Positions 46,041-57,235 of a stretch of 64,000 bases of DNA are shown one piece after another (position 1 is the first letter of the stretch; each line of letters opens with the position of its first letter). This stretch comes from Ectobius pallidus (taxonomy: Eukaryota; Arthropoda; Insecta; Blattodea; Ectobiidae), in contig CAXKWD010000002.1 of the NCBI GenBank assembly GCA_964059195.1, forward strand, positions 151,297,042-151,361,041, written 5' to 3'. Made by a program: the position numbers and the translations under genes. The notes beneath the pieces were generated by a model. That model made no database searches, had not been told where the DNA came from, and was given only the letters and a program-made list of their open reading frames with translations.

Positions 46041-46085
<45 letters not shown>
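46041..46085. repeat. (TTA)n tail
   Basis: About 15 TTA units directly after the AATAAAATTTTA of the non-LTR fragment. Confidence 0.9.
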
Positions 46086-47069
46086 TGAATGTGCCGCTTA
46101 ACTTTCCTTTCTCGCTGTTTTGTTCTCGCTCACGCGCATGGTGCTGCCTCTTTCGGCGGAGCTACGTACTCCTCGCTCGTCTTCTTGCGTGTCAGAACGC
46201 ATCGGGGTTTCAAACAGTGTGGTCGTTGTGACCTGGTTCCTGGTTACGTTATGTAAGTACCCATCCATACTGTAATGGAACTGATTGTTCATGTGCCATC
46301 AACACATTTTTCTTATTCACAGTAACTTTAACTTATTTGTAACGGAATTTCCATCAGCAGAGCTCGATGACAGTGTTTGTGATTTGGCTAGGGAGGAGCC
46401 GATTAGGGCACGTATATAAATCCCCCGTTCAATGGTAGACATGCGAAGTTCCCTCCCCATAGATGTACTACAACATTGTATTAGGCGTATTCTTTGCTAC
46501 GATGGCTGAAATGCATAAATTCCTTGCAAATGTCTTATACTGTAGCTTCATGGTACGCTGGTAATGGAAGCCATGATTCAGCACTTTTTCCGCATGAAAA
46601 CCGGTCTTGTCGACCTCCATGTGTATTGGTAGCATTGCTTCCCCTTTCTAAATTTTGCAAGTATACCTATGAACGATTCCTTATATAATTCTATTATCAG
46701 TAGGTGTTGTTTAATAGTACCTTTTGAAAATAGCTGTAGTTAATTCCCCAGTTCTATGTACAGATATATAGATTGTTTTTGGTTTCTATGTATTTTTCAA
46801 GTTCAACCGGTGTTACGTAATGAATGCTAAATTTTCTAGTTTACTTTTCACGTCGTATTTAAATTGGTTTTCTGGTGTTGTACCTTTATATAAATTTTGG
46901 TGTCTCAGTTATTGTGTAAAAAAAAGAAAATTATATTACCAGTATTATAACAATGGCATAATATTTTCTATAGTAAAACAATTAAATCTACACAGTATTT
47001 CATGGTCCTATATATAATCTTATTGAATCGTGAATGTATATTTAAATACTATCAGTGCATCCAAATAGT
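46086..47069. other. No gene recognised
   Basis: 46100-46250 is GC-richer (TTTCGGCGGAGCTACGTACT, CTCGTCTTCTTGCGTGTCAG) and is followed by ATGTAAGTAC, a good splice-donor match. It might be a first exon and promoter of a gene outside this window, but no coding similarity supports that. Confidence 0.35.
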
Positions 47070-47890
47070 AAGAATATTTATCTGATTATTTTTGGAATCT
47101 TGCATTTTTAATATCTCAATATTGCACTTATTTTTGATAGCCATTGCTTAGCTACCTTATTACATGGTGCTGATGACTTAAAATATGCATTCAGTATTTT
47201 CACTCTATTCAAATTAGTAAAGATTATTTTTGGAATCTTGCATTTTTAATATCTCAATAAAATTCACTTTCACATATTTTGATAGCCATTACTCAGCTAC
47301 CTTATGACATGGTGGTGCTGATTTAAAATATGCACTCAGTATTTTCTCTCTATTCAAATTAGTAAAGACATTTATCTGATTATTTTTGGAATCTTGCATT
47401 TTTAATATATCAATATAATTAACTTGCACTTATTTCTGGTAACCATTGCTTAGCCACCTTATTACATGGTGGTCCTGTTTTAAAATATGCATTCAGTATT
47501 TTCACTCTATTCAAATTAGCAAGGACATTTATCTAATTATTTTTGGAATCTTGCATTTTTAATATATCAACATAATTAACTTGCACTTACTTCTGGTAAC
47601 CATTGCTTAGCTACCTTATTACATGGTAGTGCTGATTTAATATATGCATTCAGTATTTTCAGTCTATTCAAAATAGTAACAACATTTTTCTGTTTATTTT
47701 TGGAATCCTGCATTTTTAATACCTCAATATAATTAACCTACACGTACTGGTGATAGCCATTGTTTAGCTACCTTATTACATAGTGGTGCTGATTTAAAAT
47801 ATACACTCATTCCATTCAAAATATTTAAAATATTTATTTGATTATTTTTGGAAGTCACCATGTTTGATATCTCAAAATTATTCACTTACA
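47070..47890. repeat. About 157-bp tandem array, five to six units
   Basis: The marker TTTTTGGAATCTTGCATTTTT recurs with its TGGAAT at 47093, 47231, 47387, 47544 and 47701, and a weaker unit at 47849. Units share CCATTGCTTAGCTACCTTAT, TACATGGTGGTGCTGATTTA and ATATGCATTCAGTATTTTCA. AT-rich and non-coding. Confidence 0.85.
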
Positions 47891-47917
47891 TTGAGTGGTG
47901 AGAGACATTGTTTTCCC

Positions 47918-48845
47918 ATCTTATTGTTTTGGTGGATTTATATTTCAATTCTATTCACTGCTGTTACTGTAATTCAAATATTAAGAACAGCTATCTTTTT
48001 TTCTCAAAGTTAATATTGTTAATGTCTCAATATATTTCTTCTATACTTACTTGTGTAAAGGATTGTTTTCCTCACTTATTATTTTGGAGAGTTTGTAACG
48101 AGCTGAAAGGTAACGTGAAAATATTTGTAGTGAACACTAGTTACACCACCCGTTACCATTCCGTGTTTGTGAAAGCTTTACTTTACGAGAACGAGTTTGT
48201 TACAGAAAGCACTAGAGACTGCGCCTACGCAAGTTTTCTCTGAAAGATGGAAAGACGGTTAGAAGGAACGAGAGTGATCACGAGTAATCGTCAGTAGGCA
48301 GTCAGGAGTCGCAGTCAGTCATCAGTAGCAGGGAGTCATCGATAGTAGTGAGTCAGCAGTAGACAGTCGACGAATATTATTATTTTGGTGGATTTATATT
48401 CAAATTCTATTCACTGCTGTTACTGTAATTCAAATATTAAGAACACCTATCTTCTTTTTCTCAAAGTTAATGTTGTTAATGTCTCAATATATTTCTTCTT
48501 TACTTAATTGTGAAAAGGATTGTTTTCCTCACTTATTATTTTGGAGAGTTTGTAACGAACTGAAAGGTAACGTGAAAATATTTGTAGTGAACACTAGTTA
48601 AATCACCCGTTACCATTCTGTGTTTGTGAAAGCTTTACTTTACGAGAACGAGTTTGTTACAGAAAGCACTAGAGATTGCGCCTACGCAAGTTTTCTTTGA
48701 AAGATGGAAAGACGGTTAGAAGGAACGAGAGTGATCAGGAGTAATCGTCAGTAGGCTGTCAGGAGTCGCAGTCAGCCATCAGCAGCAGGGAGTCATTGGT
48801 AGTAGTGAGTCAGCAGTAGACAGTCGGCGTAGCCAGTCGACGAAT
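47918..48845. repeat. 457-bp tandem duplication
   Basis: Two copies (about 47918-48374 and 48375-48845) are nearly identical. Markers are TGTAACGA(G/A)CTGAAAGGTAA at 48094 and 48551, and GAACGAGAGTGATCA(C/G)GAGT. Copy two has a short extra piece (CGGCGTAGC) near its end. Each copy ends in a run of AGTCAGCAGTAGACAGTCG-like words. TGTAAC starts and CAGTCAG-rich sequence would fit the beginning of an LTR upstream of the Gypsy element, but this is inference. Confidence 0.8.
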
Positions 48846-50855
48846 GGAGATGTGCTGAGGAAGTTAATCCGAGGAAGTGATCCTTGGAGGAGGGACGACA
48901 GGAAGGAATCTATCGATTAGGCCTTTGATGGTCTGAGTTTGGTTATGTAACTGGAGTGGATTCCGGAGCTCTCGTGGTTGCCAACCTTGGGGACGGTGTT
49001 TCTGCTAGTGGAATTCTACCCCAATATAGAAGAACCGCATATGGTGATGTGGGAAGTGACTGTCATGGCTGGCAGCGAATGCAAGAGGAAGAAGACGCTA
49101 CTTCGTCTATGTGGGTCGACATCCAGTGACGAGGTCTTTGCCTAGAGATGTACGGCGTGATTGTCAGATGTACATCAGTACAAATCAGATAAGTACAATG
49201 AATTATATTTTTCGCTGGGGCTAATAATTCCATGTGCTATAAACAAACTTGGGTCGGAATAAGAGGTAACTTGTGTTACGATAAGAAGAGAATAGGCGGA
49301 TAGATTGTAGACAGAAGTTTACATTTTCTCCGTAGATAAAAATTATGTCATGAAATAATAGTAAAACTCATATTGGTACTGTAACTGTCAATTGGACTGG
49401 AAGGTTAATATATATATATAGTTCATTTGGCAAGAGTCGTAAGTCAGATTGCTAGAAAGAACTGTAATTGTTTATAAAAGTTTTGTTACGTGAAGTATCT
49501 GAAATATAGAGACATTGTTAGCAATCTGAAAATTACAATTAGATGAGAAGGAATAAACTCAGAACAAATATATTTACATATGCCATGGACTTTTTGAAGT
49601 GGGTAGTTGGAGTTCTTTTAAAATCAGCACCGAGGAAGGAAGTCAAATTGATTGTAATATACATACATGTTTGTAAAGGGCCAACTAGGCAGGTGTATGC
49701 CGAAATCCACTGAGTTGAGAGATTTTATTATTTTGAAAACTGAAACTCTCGCATATGTCAAGTTCAAAAGAGATTAAAGCTTCAGGGCTTCCAGGGCTAC
49801 TATCGATCCCATTAGCGCCTATTAACTGCGAGGATCCCTGGAAGTGCCTGTGTATCTAAGTTACTTTTTTAGGCCTTTTCGATTTTCCTGGTTGTGGGGT
49901 TTCGGAGACGAGTACCCAGTGATAGCCTACGTGGTTCCATGTCAGTGTTTATCCGCTACATTCATTTTGTAGTCGCTAACCTAAACTTCTTTTTCTGTCT
50001 TCTGGGTAAAAATTCTGTTCTGTCTTCTTTAAGAAAAATAGTTATCCCCTTCTTCTAAAAACTTGGTTAGGATTGAATTATAATTCTGAACTTTGGTAGG
50101 TTGAGCTAATATAAGCTCCTGTGTGGAAAGAAAAGCAAAGTAGAAATGTGTTTAAGTAAAGACAGTAAAAAGTACAGTGAAGAAGAAACGTAAATTAGTA
50201 ATGTGTTTAAGTAAAGACAGTAAAAAATCCAGTGAGTCATCTTGTTCCAAGAAAGATTCAGTTGAGTTTGAGGTGTAACATAATTGTAGAGTCTGGTAGG
50301 CCAGGATAGGTAAAGAAGTGTATGAGTTAAAACAGAGTATGCCTACAGTGAATGAATCTTGTGTACATGATGACCAAATACCGAAATACTATTCTAAGTT
50401 ACACAGTGTGCTATATGTGTTTGAGACCTATTTTCAAGAGGATTGAGAAAGTAGAAGTGTTTTGTCGGACTTCAGGATTCAATCAAGACGACCAGTATTT
50501 GTTGGGAATAAGGATGAGGAGCGACAAAAGACTGACAACTTGTACTGTATTATATTTTATTTAGAGGAGGTCTCTCAAACTAAAGTAAAGAACTAAATTA
50601 ATTAATGTACATATTATTAAATGAAATTGTGTTAAACTTTGTGTTGGAAAGCTTAACTATTTTTCATATATATAAAATAACATACCTTTCTAACGTGAAC
50701 CCACCCCGTCTTCGGCTGAAGCTGTCGGCAATTATTTATGTGACAAAAGTTGGAAGGTTAAAGTCAATTGTTAAGGTAGATGGTTCATTGTCTACAAGGG
50801 TGAGTGGCGCCTATCGAATAAATATCCTCACCCTAGCACCCTCACAGGACTTAGT
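48846..50855. other. Non-coding leader region upstream of the Gypsy element, possibly LTR
   Basis: No gene is recognised. The stretch lies between the 457-bp duplication and a primer-binding-site-like word. If an LTR starts at TGTAAC (48551) and ends at CCCTCACA (about 50845) it would be about 2.3 kb. A matching 3' LTR is not present in the window, so this is unproven. Confidence 0.35.
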
Positions 50856-50856
50856 G

Positions 50857-50875
50857 GTACCCAACGTGATTGGGG
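50857..50875 (+). promoter_or_regulatory. Candidate primer-binding site of the Gypsy element
   Basis: TGGTACCCAACGTGATTGG, close to the TGGCGCCCAAC words that follow the 5' LTR of many insect Gypsy elements, and about 400 bp before the Gag reading frame. The GTA change and the unverified LTR end keep confidence low. Confidence 0.4.
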
Positions 50876-51189
50876 CCTGTTATAAATAGTTTTGAGGCCT
50901 GTTAGCAACATGGTTGGGGCCTGTTTGTAAAAAAAGTTGTGGATTATGGGTTCGAGCGCCACATAGCACATTGGGTGGTTGAATATGAATAAATTTTTAA
51001 TATAAAGAAAGTTTGAGAGACCAGTGTTAATGACGAAGGACGGACTGACTGAAGACTTGATAGTGTGTGTTTTGATGTACACTAACTTCTATAAGTTTTG
51101 TCAGGTTAGTGCTAGTGATATAGGACATTTAAAAAGATAAAGTTAAAACTTGGAATATTTCTTTATGGTTATCATGGCTATATTTCCCT

Positions 51190-51977
51190 TGTTGCAGATA
51201 AAGTCTGCAGAGTTGACGTCTCCTATACGTAAATTGAGAATAGCTGATTTAGAGGCATAAAGTATAAGAGTGCAATTATTAACTACAGGAACTAGAGATG
51301 AGTTAAGACAGAGGCTATTAGAATATGCTAGAAGAAATTCAAAATCATTTCAAATAATTATTACAGCTTTTCAGTTGAGTGCAGAATTACTAGAGGAGGA
51401 ATTGTTGGAAAATAATGTTGAGGTTCCACAAGATTTACATGGTGACTTAGTGTATGCCGGGATAATATTAATGCGTAGGAAGGCTAGAATGACGACTCAA
51501 CCGGAAGAAATCCCTTCCACTACGCCTACTTTCACAGTAAAGTTAGAATCGCCGAAGCCAAATATTCTAGACGTAGTGCGCAGAAGGAATATTAAATTCA
51601 AACCAGGAGATGGTTTGTATTTGTTTCTAGAGAGGTTAAAGGACTTAAAACAACCTTCTAAAGTCAGAGATGAAGGATTGTTAGGAGTACTTCCAGAGAT
51701 ATTACAAGAATCAGCCCTATTGTGGTACAGAAATCGAACAGTAGATTGGGAAACGTGGAATGATTTTCTTAAGGACATTAAAGAATATTATTTACCCCTA
51801 GATCAGGAAGATGCCCTTCAGGATGAAATTCGAAATCGTACGCAAGGTCCTCGTGAATCTATAGCAGACTATACTAATGCAGTTCAAACTTTGATAAGGA
51901 GGCTGAGTACCCCCATGAGTCCCGCTCAGATATTGAAAGTACTTATAAAGAATTTTAGGCCGGATGTTAAGTTGTAA
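51190..51977 (+). pseudogene. Gag polyprotein with SAP-like N-terminus
   Basis: The uninterrupted frame is 51270-51977. In the same frame upstream lies SPIRKLRIADLEA followed by a stop at 51258-51260, then RVQLLTTGTRDELRQRLLEY. Together these resemble a SAP-type DNA-binding motif, found at the start of some insect Gypsy Gags. The body contains FKPGDGLYLFLERLKDLKQP, ESALLWYRNRTVDWETWNDF and RNRTQGPRESIADYTNAVQT, typical of the retrotransposon Gag capsid domain that forms the particle. The frame ends at DVKL, and the nucleocapsid part continues in another frame from about 52210. Confidence 0.8.
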
Positions 51978-52218
51978 TGAAGTTAAAACAGTAAATTAAT
52001 TAATTACCCTTGTACGTCAGTATGAACAAATTTTGTTAGATTCAGAAAAGTATGTACCTCCACCTTTGCAAGTGAGATCTACAGTGAAAGAGACTGCGTA
52101 CAAACCGCAAAATGAGATTGCTATTTCCAAATTTAAATTTTATTTTGAATCCACCTCAGAAAGGAGAGGAATCAATTAGAGAAATTTAAATGAAAACAAT
52201 GATAGTACTACAGACTTA

Positions 52219-52512
52219 GTGAATCAGAAAGATATCCCTGTGCGTTCAGTTCAATCTAAAATGGTTCAGAAAGAAGAAGCGCAATGCAGGACCTTCTCCA
52301 AGCCTCAACCGAGATTACAGTGTTGGAATTGTGATAGGTTTGGACAAAGGAAATGTGAGTGTAGGGCTCCTTTGAGAATTATTTGTTATAATTGTCATCG
52401 TGTTGGCCATAAAGTATCACAGTATAGGATGCCCGTTGCAAGGAGAGGAAATCCTAACAAGTCCTTACGACGATCAACGAAAATGTTGACAGTTTTGAAT
52501 ATAATACTTTAA
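52219..52512 (+). pseudogene. Gag nucleocapsid zinc knuckles, both degenerate
   Basis: Two CCHC-type knuckles follow each other: CWNCDRFGQRKCEC has Gln in place of the zinc-binding His, and CYNCHRVGHKVSQY has Tyr in place of the last Cys. Intact knuckles bind element RNA. Each has lost one ligand. The frame then ends within 60 residues. Confidence 0.75.
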
Positions 52513-52539
52513 TACTGCTTATAGATGTTTTGTGGAAGT

Positions 52540-52883
52540 AATGGACGAGGATATTACTTTTATAGCATTAATTGCTTCTGGTGCTGATAAGTCACATGTA
52601 GGAGAAAAGGGTGAATTTTATATGAAAGTTGTTAGAATTGCCAGTGGAACAAACTGATACTCAGATGGTGCAATTAGTAGATAAAACTTATTGTCAAATA
52701 GTAGGAGAAAGTGAATTTTCAGTAAAATTGCAAAACAAAATCTTTAAATTACGGTGTAAAATTATGCCTAACTTAGCATTCGATATAATTCTTGGACTTG
52801 ATGCTTTAAAACAGTTGGGGTTAGTGGTTGATTTTGACAGCGGAAGTTGGTATTTTAAAAGTGAGCCTAGAAATGTATTTTAA
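52540..52883 (+). pseudogene. Retropepsin-like protease, active-site Asp lost
   Basis: Near 52560 the sequence reads FIALIASGADKSHVGE, where an active retropepsin has (L/I)(I/V)D(T/S)GA. The catalytic Asp is Ala here. After a short out-of-frame stretch the frame at 52629-52883 gives QNKIFKLRCKIMPNLAFDII and LGLDALKQLGLVVDFDSG, the conserved ILG(L/M)D region of Gypsy proteases. The enzyme would have cut Gag-Pol. The lost Asp and frame break show it is inactive. Confidence 0.75.
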
Positions 52884-53620
52884 GTTTGTGAGAACGAAGG
52901 AGCGAGATGAGGAGGATCAGTTACATAATGTACTAACAGTGCCTGCTCCTCAAGAGCAAGTTAGGTTAGATGTTTTCTTGCAAACTCAGTTGAAACAGTT
53001 TGAAAAACGTACAGGACGAACGAACTTAATTCATCATACTATTGATACTGGAACCTATAATCCAATTAAGCAAAGATGCTACCCTGTTTCTCCGGAATTA
53101 GAAAAAAGTCATACATGATGAAATTGATAAAATGCTAGTGGAGGGAGTGAGCCAACAATCGAATTCTCCTTGGGCTTCCCCAGTAGTTTTAGTGAAAAAG
53201 CCAGATTCTTCGTGGAGGTTCTGCGTAGATTACAGGAAAGTCAATGACATCACAAAAAGAGATAGTTACCCCCTTCCATATATAGAACGTGTGTTGAGAA
53301 AATTAAGACAAGCTAGGTATATAAGTACTGGAGATTTGAAAAACGGTTATTGGCAGGTTCCTTTGGAGGAATCAAGCAAAGAACAGACTGCTTTTACAGT
53401 GCCTGACAGAAGTTTATATCAGTTTACTGTTATGCCGTTTGGAGTCCATAACGCACCGGCTACCTTTCAACGTTTGGTTGAAACAGTATTACGGTCTGAG
53501 ATAGGAGAGCAATGTTTTTACTATTTAGACGACAGTTTTGGTGAGTCAGACGTTTGAGGATCATTTGAATCTGTTACAGAAAATATTTGGTAAACTCATA
53601 AAGGTAGATTTAAAAATAAA
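52884..53620 (+). pseudogene. Gypsy reverse transcriptase
   Basis: The lead-in HHTIDTGTYNPIKQRCYPVS is in the frame ending at 53118. The main frame 53132-53557 has SPWASPVVLVKKPDSSWRFC, VDYRKVNDITKRDSYPLPYI, YISTGDLKNGYWQVPLEESS (first catalytic Asp region, TGDLKNGYWQ), FTVMPFGVHNAPATFQRLVE and the catalytic YYLDD. A frameshift directly after YYLDDS breaks the frame, and thumb sequence (LKYLGHIISPVGIAVDPEKV) continues in another frame to about 53720. The catalytic residues are present, but the frames are broken. Confidence 0.85.
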
Positions 53621-53849
53621 CTATGAAAAATGAAAATTTTACCGTGGTGAGTTAAAGTATTTGGGGCATATTATTAGTCCAGTAGGAATAGCAGTAGACC
53701 CTGAAAAAGTTGCTTGTATTGTAGAGTATCCTGCGCCTATCAAGTCAAGGAAGTACGTTCGTTTTTGGGTTTAGCATCTTGGTATCGTCGGTTATACCTT
53801 GTTTCTCAGAAGTAGTGAATCCCCTAACAGATCTTTTGAAAAAGAATAA

Positions 53850-54345
53850 AAATGGCAATGGACTATAGAGTGTCAAGAAGCATTTCAGTTGTTAAGGACA
53901 AAATTAATCAGTAGTCCAATTCTGACTTGTCCAGATTATAATAAAGAATTAATTTTGCAAACGGATGCTACTTTTTCATACCTTGGGTTGCTCTCATTCA
54001 ATCGGGAGAGGACAATAAAGAAAATGTTATAGCATATGCTAGTCGTACGTTATCTGTGGCCGAACAAGAATGGGCTACTGTAGAAAAGGAGTTATTAGCA
54101 ATTTTGTGGGCTGTACAAAAATTCAGATCCTATATAGAGGGATATCATTTCATTGTGTATACGGACCATTTTGCCCTTAAATTGTAAAATTTAAAAAATC
54201 CTTCTGGTAGATTAGCACGATTTAGACTTATGGTGCAGGAATATGCTTTTGAAGTTATTCATCGATCAGGTAGATTGCAAAAAGTAGCTGATGCTTTATC
54301 TAGAAACAGTGGTAAAGATATGCTTAATAAAACTGTAGAGGGAGA
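53850..54345 (+). pseudogene. Gypsy RNase H
   Basis: ECQEAFQLLRTKLISSPILT is followed by LQTDATFSYLGLL with the first Asp, IAYASRTLSVAEQEWATVEK, ELLAILWAVQKFRSYIEGYH and VYTDHFALK with a conserved Asp. A stop follows (about 54186). From 54230 the sequence reads MVQEYAFEVIHRSGRLQKVA then DALSRN. One frameshift near 53980 and one stop are visible. Gypsy RNase H removes template RNA during reverse transcription. Confidence 0.8.
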
Positions 54346-54855
54346 ATTATGTTTGTTATTACAACAGGTGGATGAATGTAGTTGGGAACAAATCCAAGAT
54401 CCATGGTATGTTAAAAGAAAAGAGCTGGTTAGGTTAAAACCAAGATTTTGGCCAGATTGGAAATTAGAGGGAGAAAAGTTGTATCACTTACGTTTGGACC
54501 AGTTAAAACAAGCACTAGAAGGGACAATTAATAGGTGGAAATTAGTAATACCTTCAGAGTTTAGAGATAATGTTTTAAGAGTGTCATGATGAGCCTACAG
54601 CAGGACATTTAGGTATCACTAAAACTTTTCTTAGAGTGGCTAGTAAATATTATTGGCCAAGAATATTTAATGATGTGGCGAGGTATGTAAACAAGTGTGA
54701 AACTTGTCAAAAACATAAGGTTGTTCAAAGGGTACCAGCAGGACCCATGTATTTTTTTAAAAAGAGAAAGCGTGGACCACTGTGTCTACACCTGTCTTGG
54801 GATTGCAAAGGACGACAAGTGTACTTTAACATTCGAACTCTAATTCAGAATAAAC
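54346..54855 (+). pseudogene. Gypsy integrase N-terminal zinc finger, truncated
   Basis: After a linker (PRFWPDWKLEGEKLYHLR), a frameshift at about 54585 gives HDEPTAGHLGITKTFLRVAS, KYYWPRIFNDVARYVNKCET and CQKHK. The two His and two Cys of the HHCC finger are all there. Only the start of the catalytic core may follow, and all D, D and E catalytic residues are lost at the truncation near 54855. Confidence 0.8.
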
Positions 54856-55033
54856 ACACCGTACAGGGTGTTCTCAAACTTCTTCACTATATTTTGATTT
54901 TCTACTAACTTCTCTTTTACTGGTGGAAATATTTGTTTGTTAAAGGGCGCCATCCACCAACTTACTATTTTATTCACACACTAATTAATTATCATAATTT
55001 TTTCAACTTTATATTTATAATTTTCTTTTTTTT

Positions 55034-57189
55034 TGTAACTTCTACCAAAAGTCCGTTGACAATATACTTTATATATATATACAAGTTTATATATACATGC
55101 CTCTCAGCTTAGCCTTTAAACAGTGGAGATAGGGAGGGGTTATTATTATTTTAATGGGGTAACACACTTATTTCACCACGTGAATAATAAAGCCACTTTA
55201 ACTAATTTTTTTCTTAACAATTAACAATAATATTTTATTCAACAATATTCAGTTTGTTTTGCAGTTATTTTACAAATTTTACTTTCAATTACAATAGCTT
55301 TTGTTCCCTCTGTATTTACTCTCACCAACGCTATGATTGTTGTAAATATATATTATACTATTATTATCCAAAATCAACATTTATCATGTGACGAACAATA
55401 TTCAGTTAGCTGATCTTAATAAGGTTAGTATCCTTACTTAGTTTCCTTTCAGTGTTGTATTAGTCTAATAGCTTTCAGCCAATTAAAGTAATTTCTGATT
55501 TTATTTTCCAGGTTGATTTCTGAATTCTACAATCGACTATTTCTTTCATCACACATTTGAGACATCAACAATTGAATTTCACAGAAATAGAAAACCCTAT
55601 AGAACCCTACAATGTGAATACTTCTCTAATAAATGTTCATTTTCAATTATAACGAACAGGGTGTCCACTGGTCGGGAAAAGTCGGGAATCCGGGAAAAGG
55701 CCGGGAATTTCGTTTGGTCGGGAAAATCCGGGAAAAATCAATGAATTTGTTAAAATATCCGGGAAAAATTGCAAAGCTGAAGATAAGAACTAAAAGAGAA
55801 GAAAAGAAAACTACTCTCAGAGTCCGAAAAAGCTGCAGCTGCTCTAGATGAACTAATTAAGTTGCTGCAGAAAAAATAAGTGGGATCAAAACGGCTTCTA
55901 GACAATAATAGGCCTATATGAAGGTATATTTGATTTATTTTACTGTTCCTTACTTTTGTATCTCTTATAGCCTAAGTAATTATTGTTTGCAATTACTTTT
56001 GTTACTAAAAGTTTTTTTTTATTTAAATTATGTATAATCTTACACAGTTATTAGAAAATGCTTCATATTTTGGTCGGGAATTTCTGAAATGATCAATGAA
56101 AATCAGGGAACTGTAACTTCTACCAAAAGTCCGTTGACAATATACTTTATATATATATACAAGTTTATATATACATGCCTCTCAGCTTAGCCTTTAAACA
56201 GTGGAGATAGGGAGGGGTTATTATTATTTTAATGGGGTAACACACTTATTTCACCACGTGAATAATAAAGCCACTTTAACTAATTTTTTTCTTAACAATT
56301 AACAATAATATTTTATTCAACAATATTCAGTTTGTTTTGCAGTTATTTTACAAATTTTACTTTCAATTACAATAGCTTTTGTTCCCTCTGTATTTACTCT
56401 CACCAACGCTATGATTGTTGTAAATATATATTATACTATTATTATCCAAAATCAACATTTATCATGTGACGAACAATATTCAGTTAGCTGATCTTAATAA
56501 GGTTAGTATCCTTACTTAGTTTCCTTTCAGTGTTGTATTAGTCTAATAGCTTTCAGCCAATTAAAGTAATTTCTGATTTTATTTTCCAGGTTGATTTCTG
56601 AATTCTACAATCGACTATTTCTTTCATCACACATTTGAGACATCAACAATTGAATTTCACAGAAATAGAAAACCCTATAGAACCCTACAATGTGAATACT
56701 TCTCTAATAAATGTTCATTTTCAATTATAACGAACAGGGTGTCCACTGGTCGGGAAAAGTCGGGAATCCGGGAAAAGGCCGGGAATTTCGTTTGGTCGGG
56801 AAAATCCGGGAAAAATCAATGAATTTGTTAAAATATCCGGGAAAAATTGCAAAGCTGAAGATAAGAACTAAAAGAGAAGAAAAGAAAACTACTCTCAGAG
56901 TCCGAAAAAGCTGCAGCTGCTCTAGATGAACTAATTAAGTTGCTGCAGAAAAAATAAGTGGGATCAAAACGGCTTCTAGACAATAATAGGCCTATATGAA
57001 GGTATATTTGATTTATTTTACTGTTCCTTACTTTTGTATCTCTTATAGCCTAAGTAATTATTGTTTGCAATTACTTTTGTTACTAAAAGTTTTTTTTTAT
57101 TTAAATTATGTATAATCTTACACAGTTATTAGAAAATGCTTCATATTTTGGTCGGGAATTTCTGAAATGATCAATGAAAATCAGGGAAT
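55034..57189. repeat. 1,078-bp tandem duplication, apparently identical copies
   Basis: Copy one is 55034-56111 and copy two 56112-57189. Every line I compared is identical, including a 72-codon chance frame at 55633 and 56711. The junction GGGAA/CTGTAACTTC lies inside a small TIR element. Copy two continues into the true end of that element. Confidence 0.95.
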
Positions 57190-57229
57190 AAGTCGGGAAT
57201 TTCTTCAGCATTACTTGGTGGACACTCTG
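56735..57229. mobile_element. 495-bp non-autonomous TIR element rich in CGGGAA
   Basis: It begins CAGGGTGTCCAC and ends GTGGACACTCTG, inverted with one mismatch in 12. AACGAA flanks both sides (56729-56734 and 57230-57235), a candidate 6-bp target duplication. The interior has repeated GGTCGGGAAAA and CCGGGAAAA words near both ends and no coding capacity. A truncated copy at 55657-56111 is part of the tandem duplication. Confidence 0.75.
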
Positions 57230-57235
57230 AACGAA

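Larger units (their letters stand above)
45031..46085 (+). mobile_element. 5'-truncated Jockey/CR1-like non-LTR fragment with (TTA)n tail
   Basis: The coding part starts just before the reverse transcriptase catalytic box at about 45039 and ends at 45862. A 3' untranslated region follows, with AATAAAATTTTA leading into a (TTA)n tail at 46041-46085. Sequence upstream of about 45030 does not continue the reverse transcriptase, so the 5' truncation lies there. Confidence 0.85.
50857..54855 (+). mobile_element. Ty3/Gypsy element 1, decayed and truncated in integrase
   Basis: Gag, zinc knuckles, protease, reverse transcriptase, RNase H and the integrase zinc finger follow in canonical Gypsy order on the plus strand. 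The element stops at about 54855 inside integrase, where CAGGGTGTTCTCAAACTTCT begins unrelated sequence. No 3' LTR was found. Many frameshifts and stops show it is old. Confidence 0.85.

Noticed and set aside
47070..48845. CRISPR-like regular repeats
   Set aside because: Units are adjacent tandem repeats of about 157 and 457 bp with no unique spacers, in animal-type DNA.
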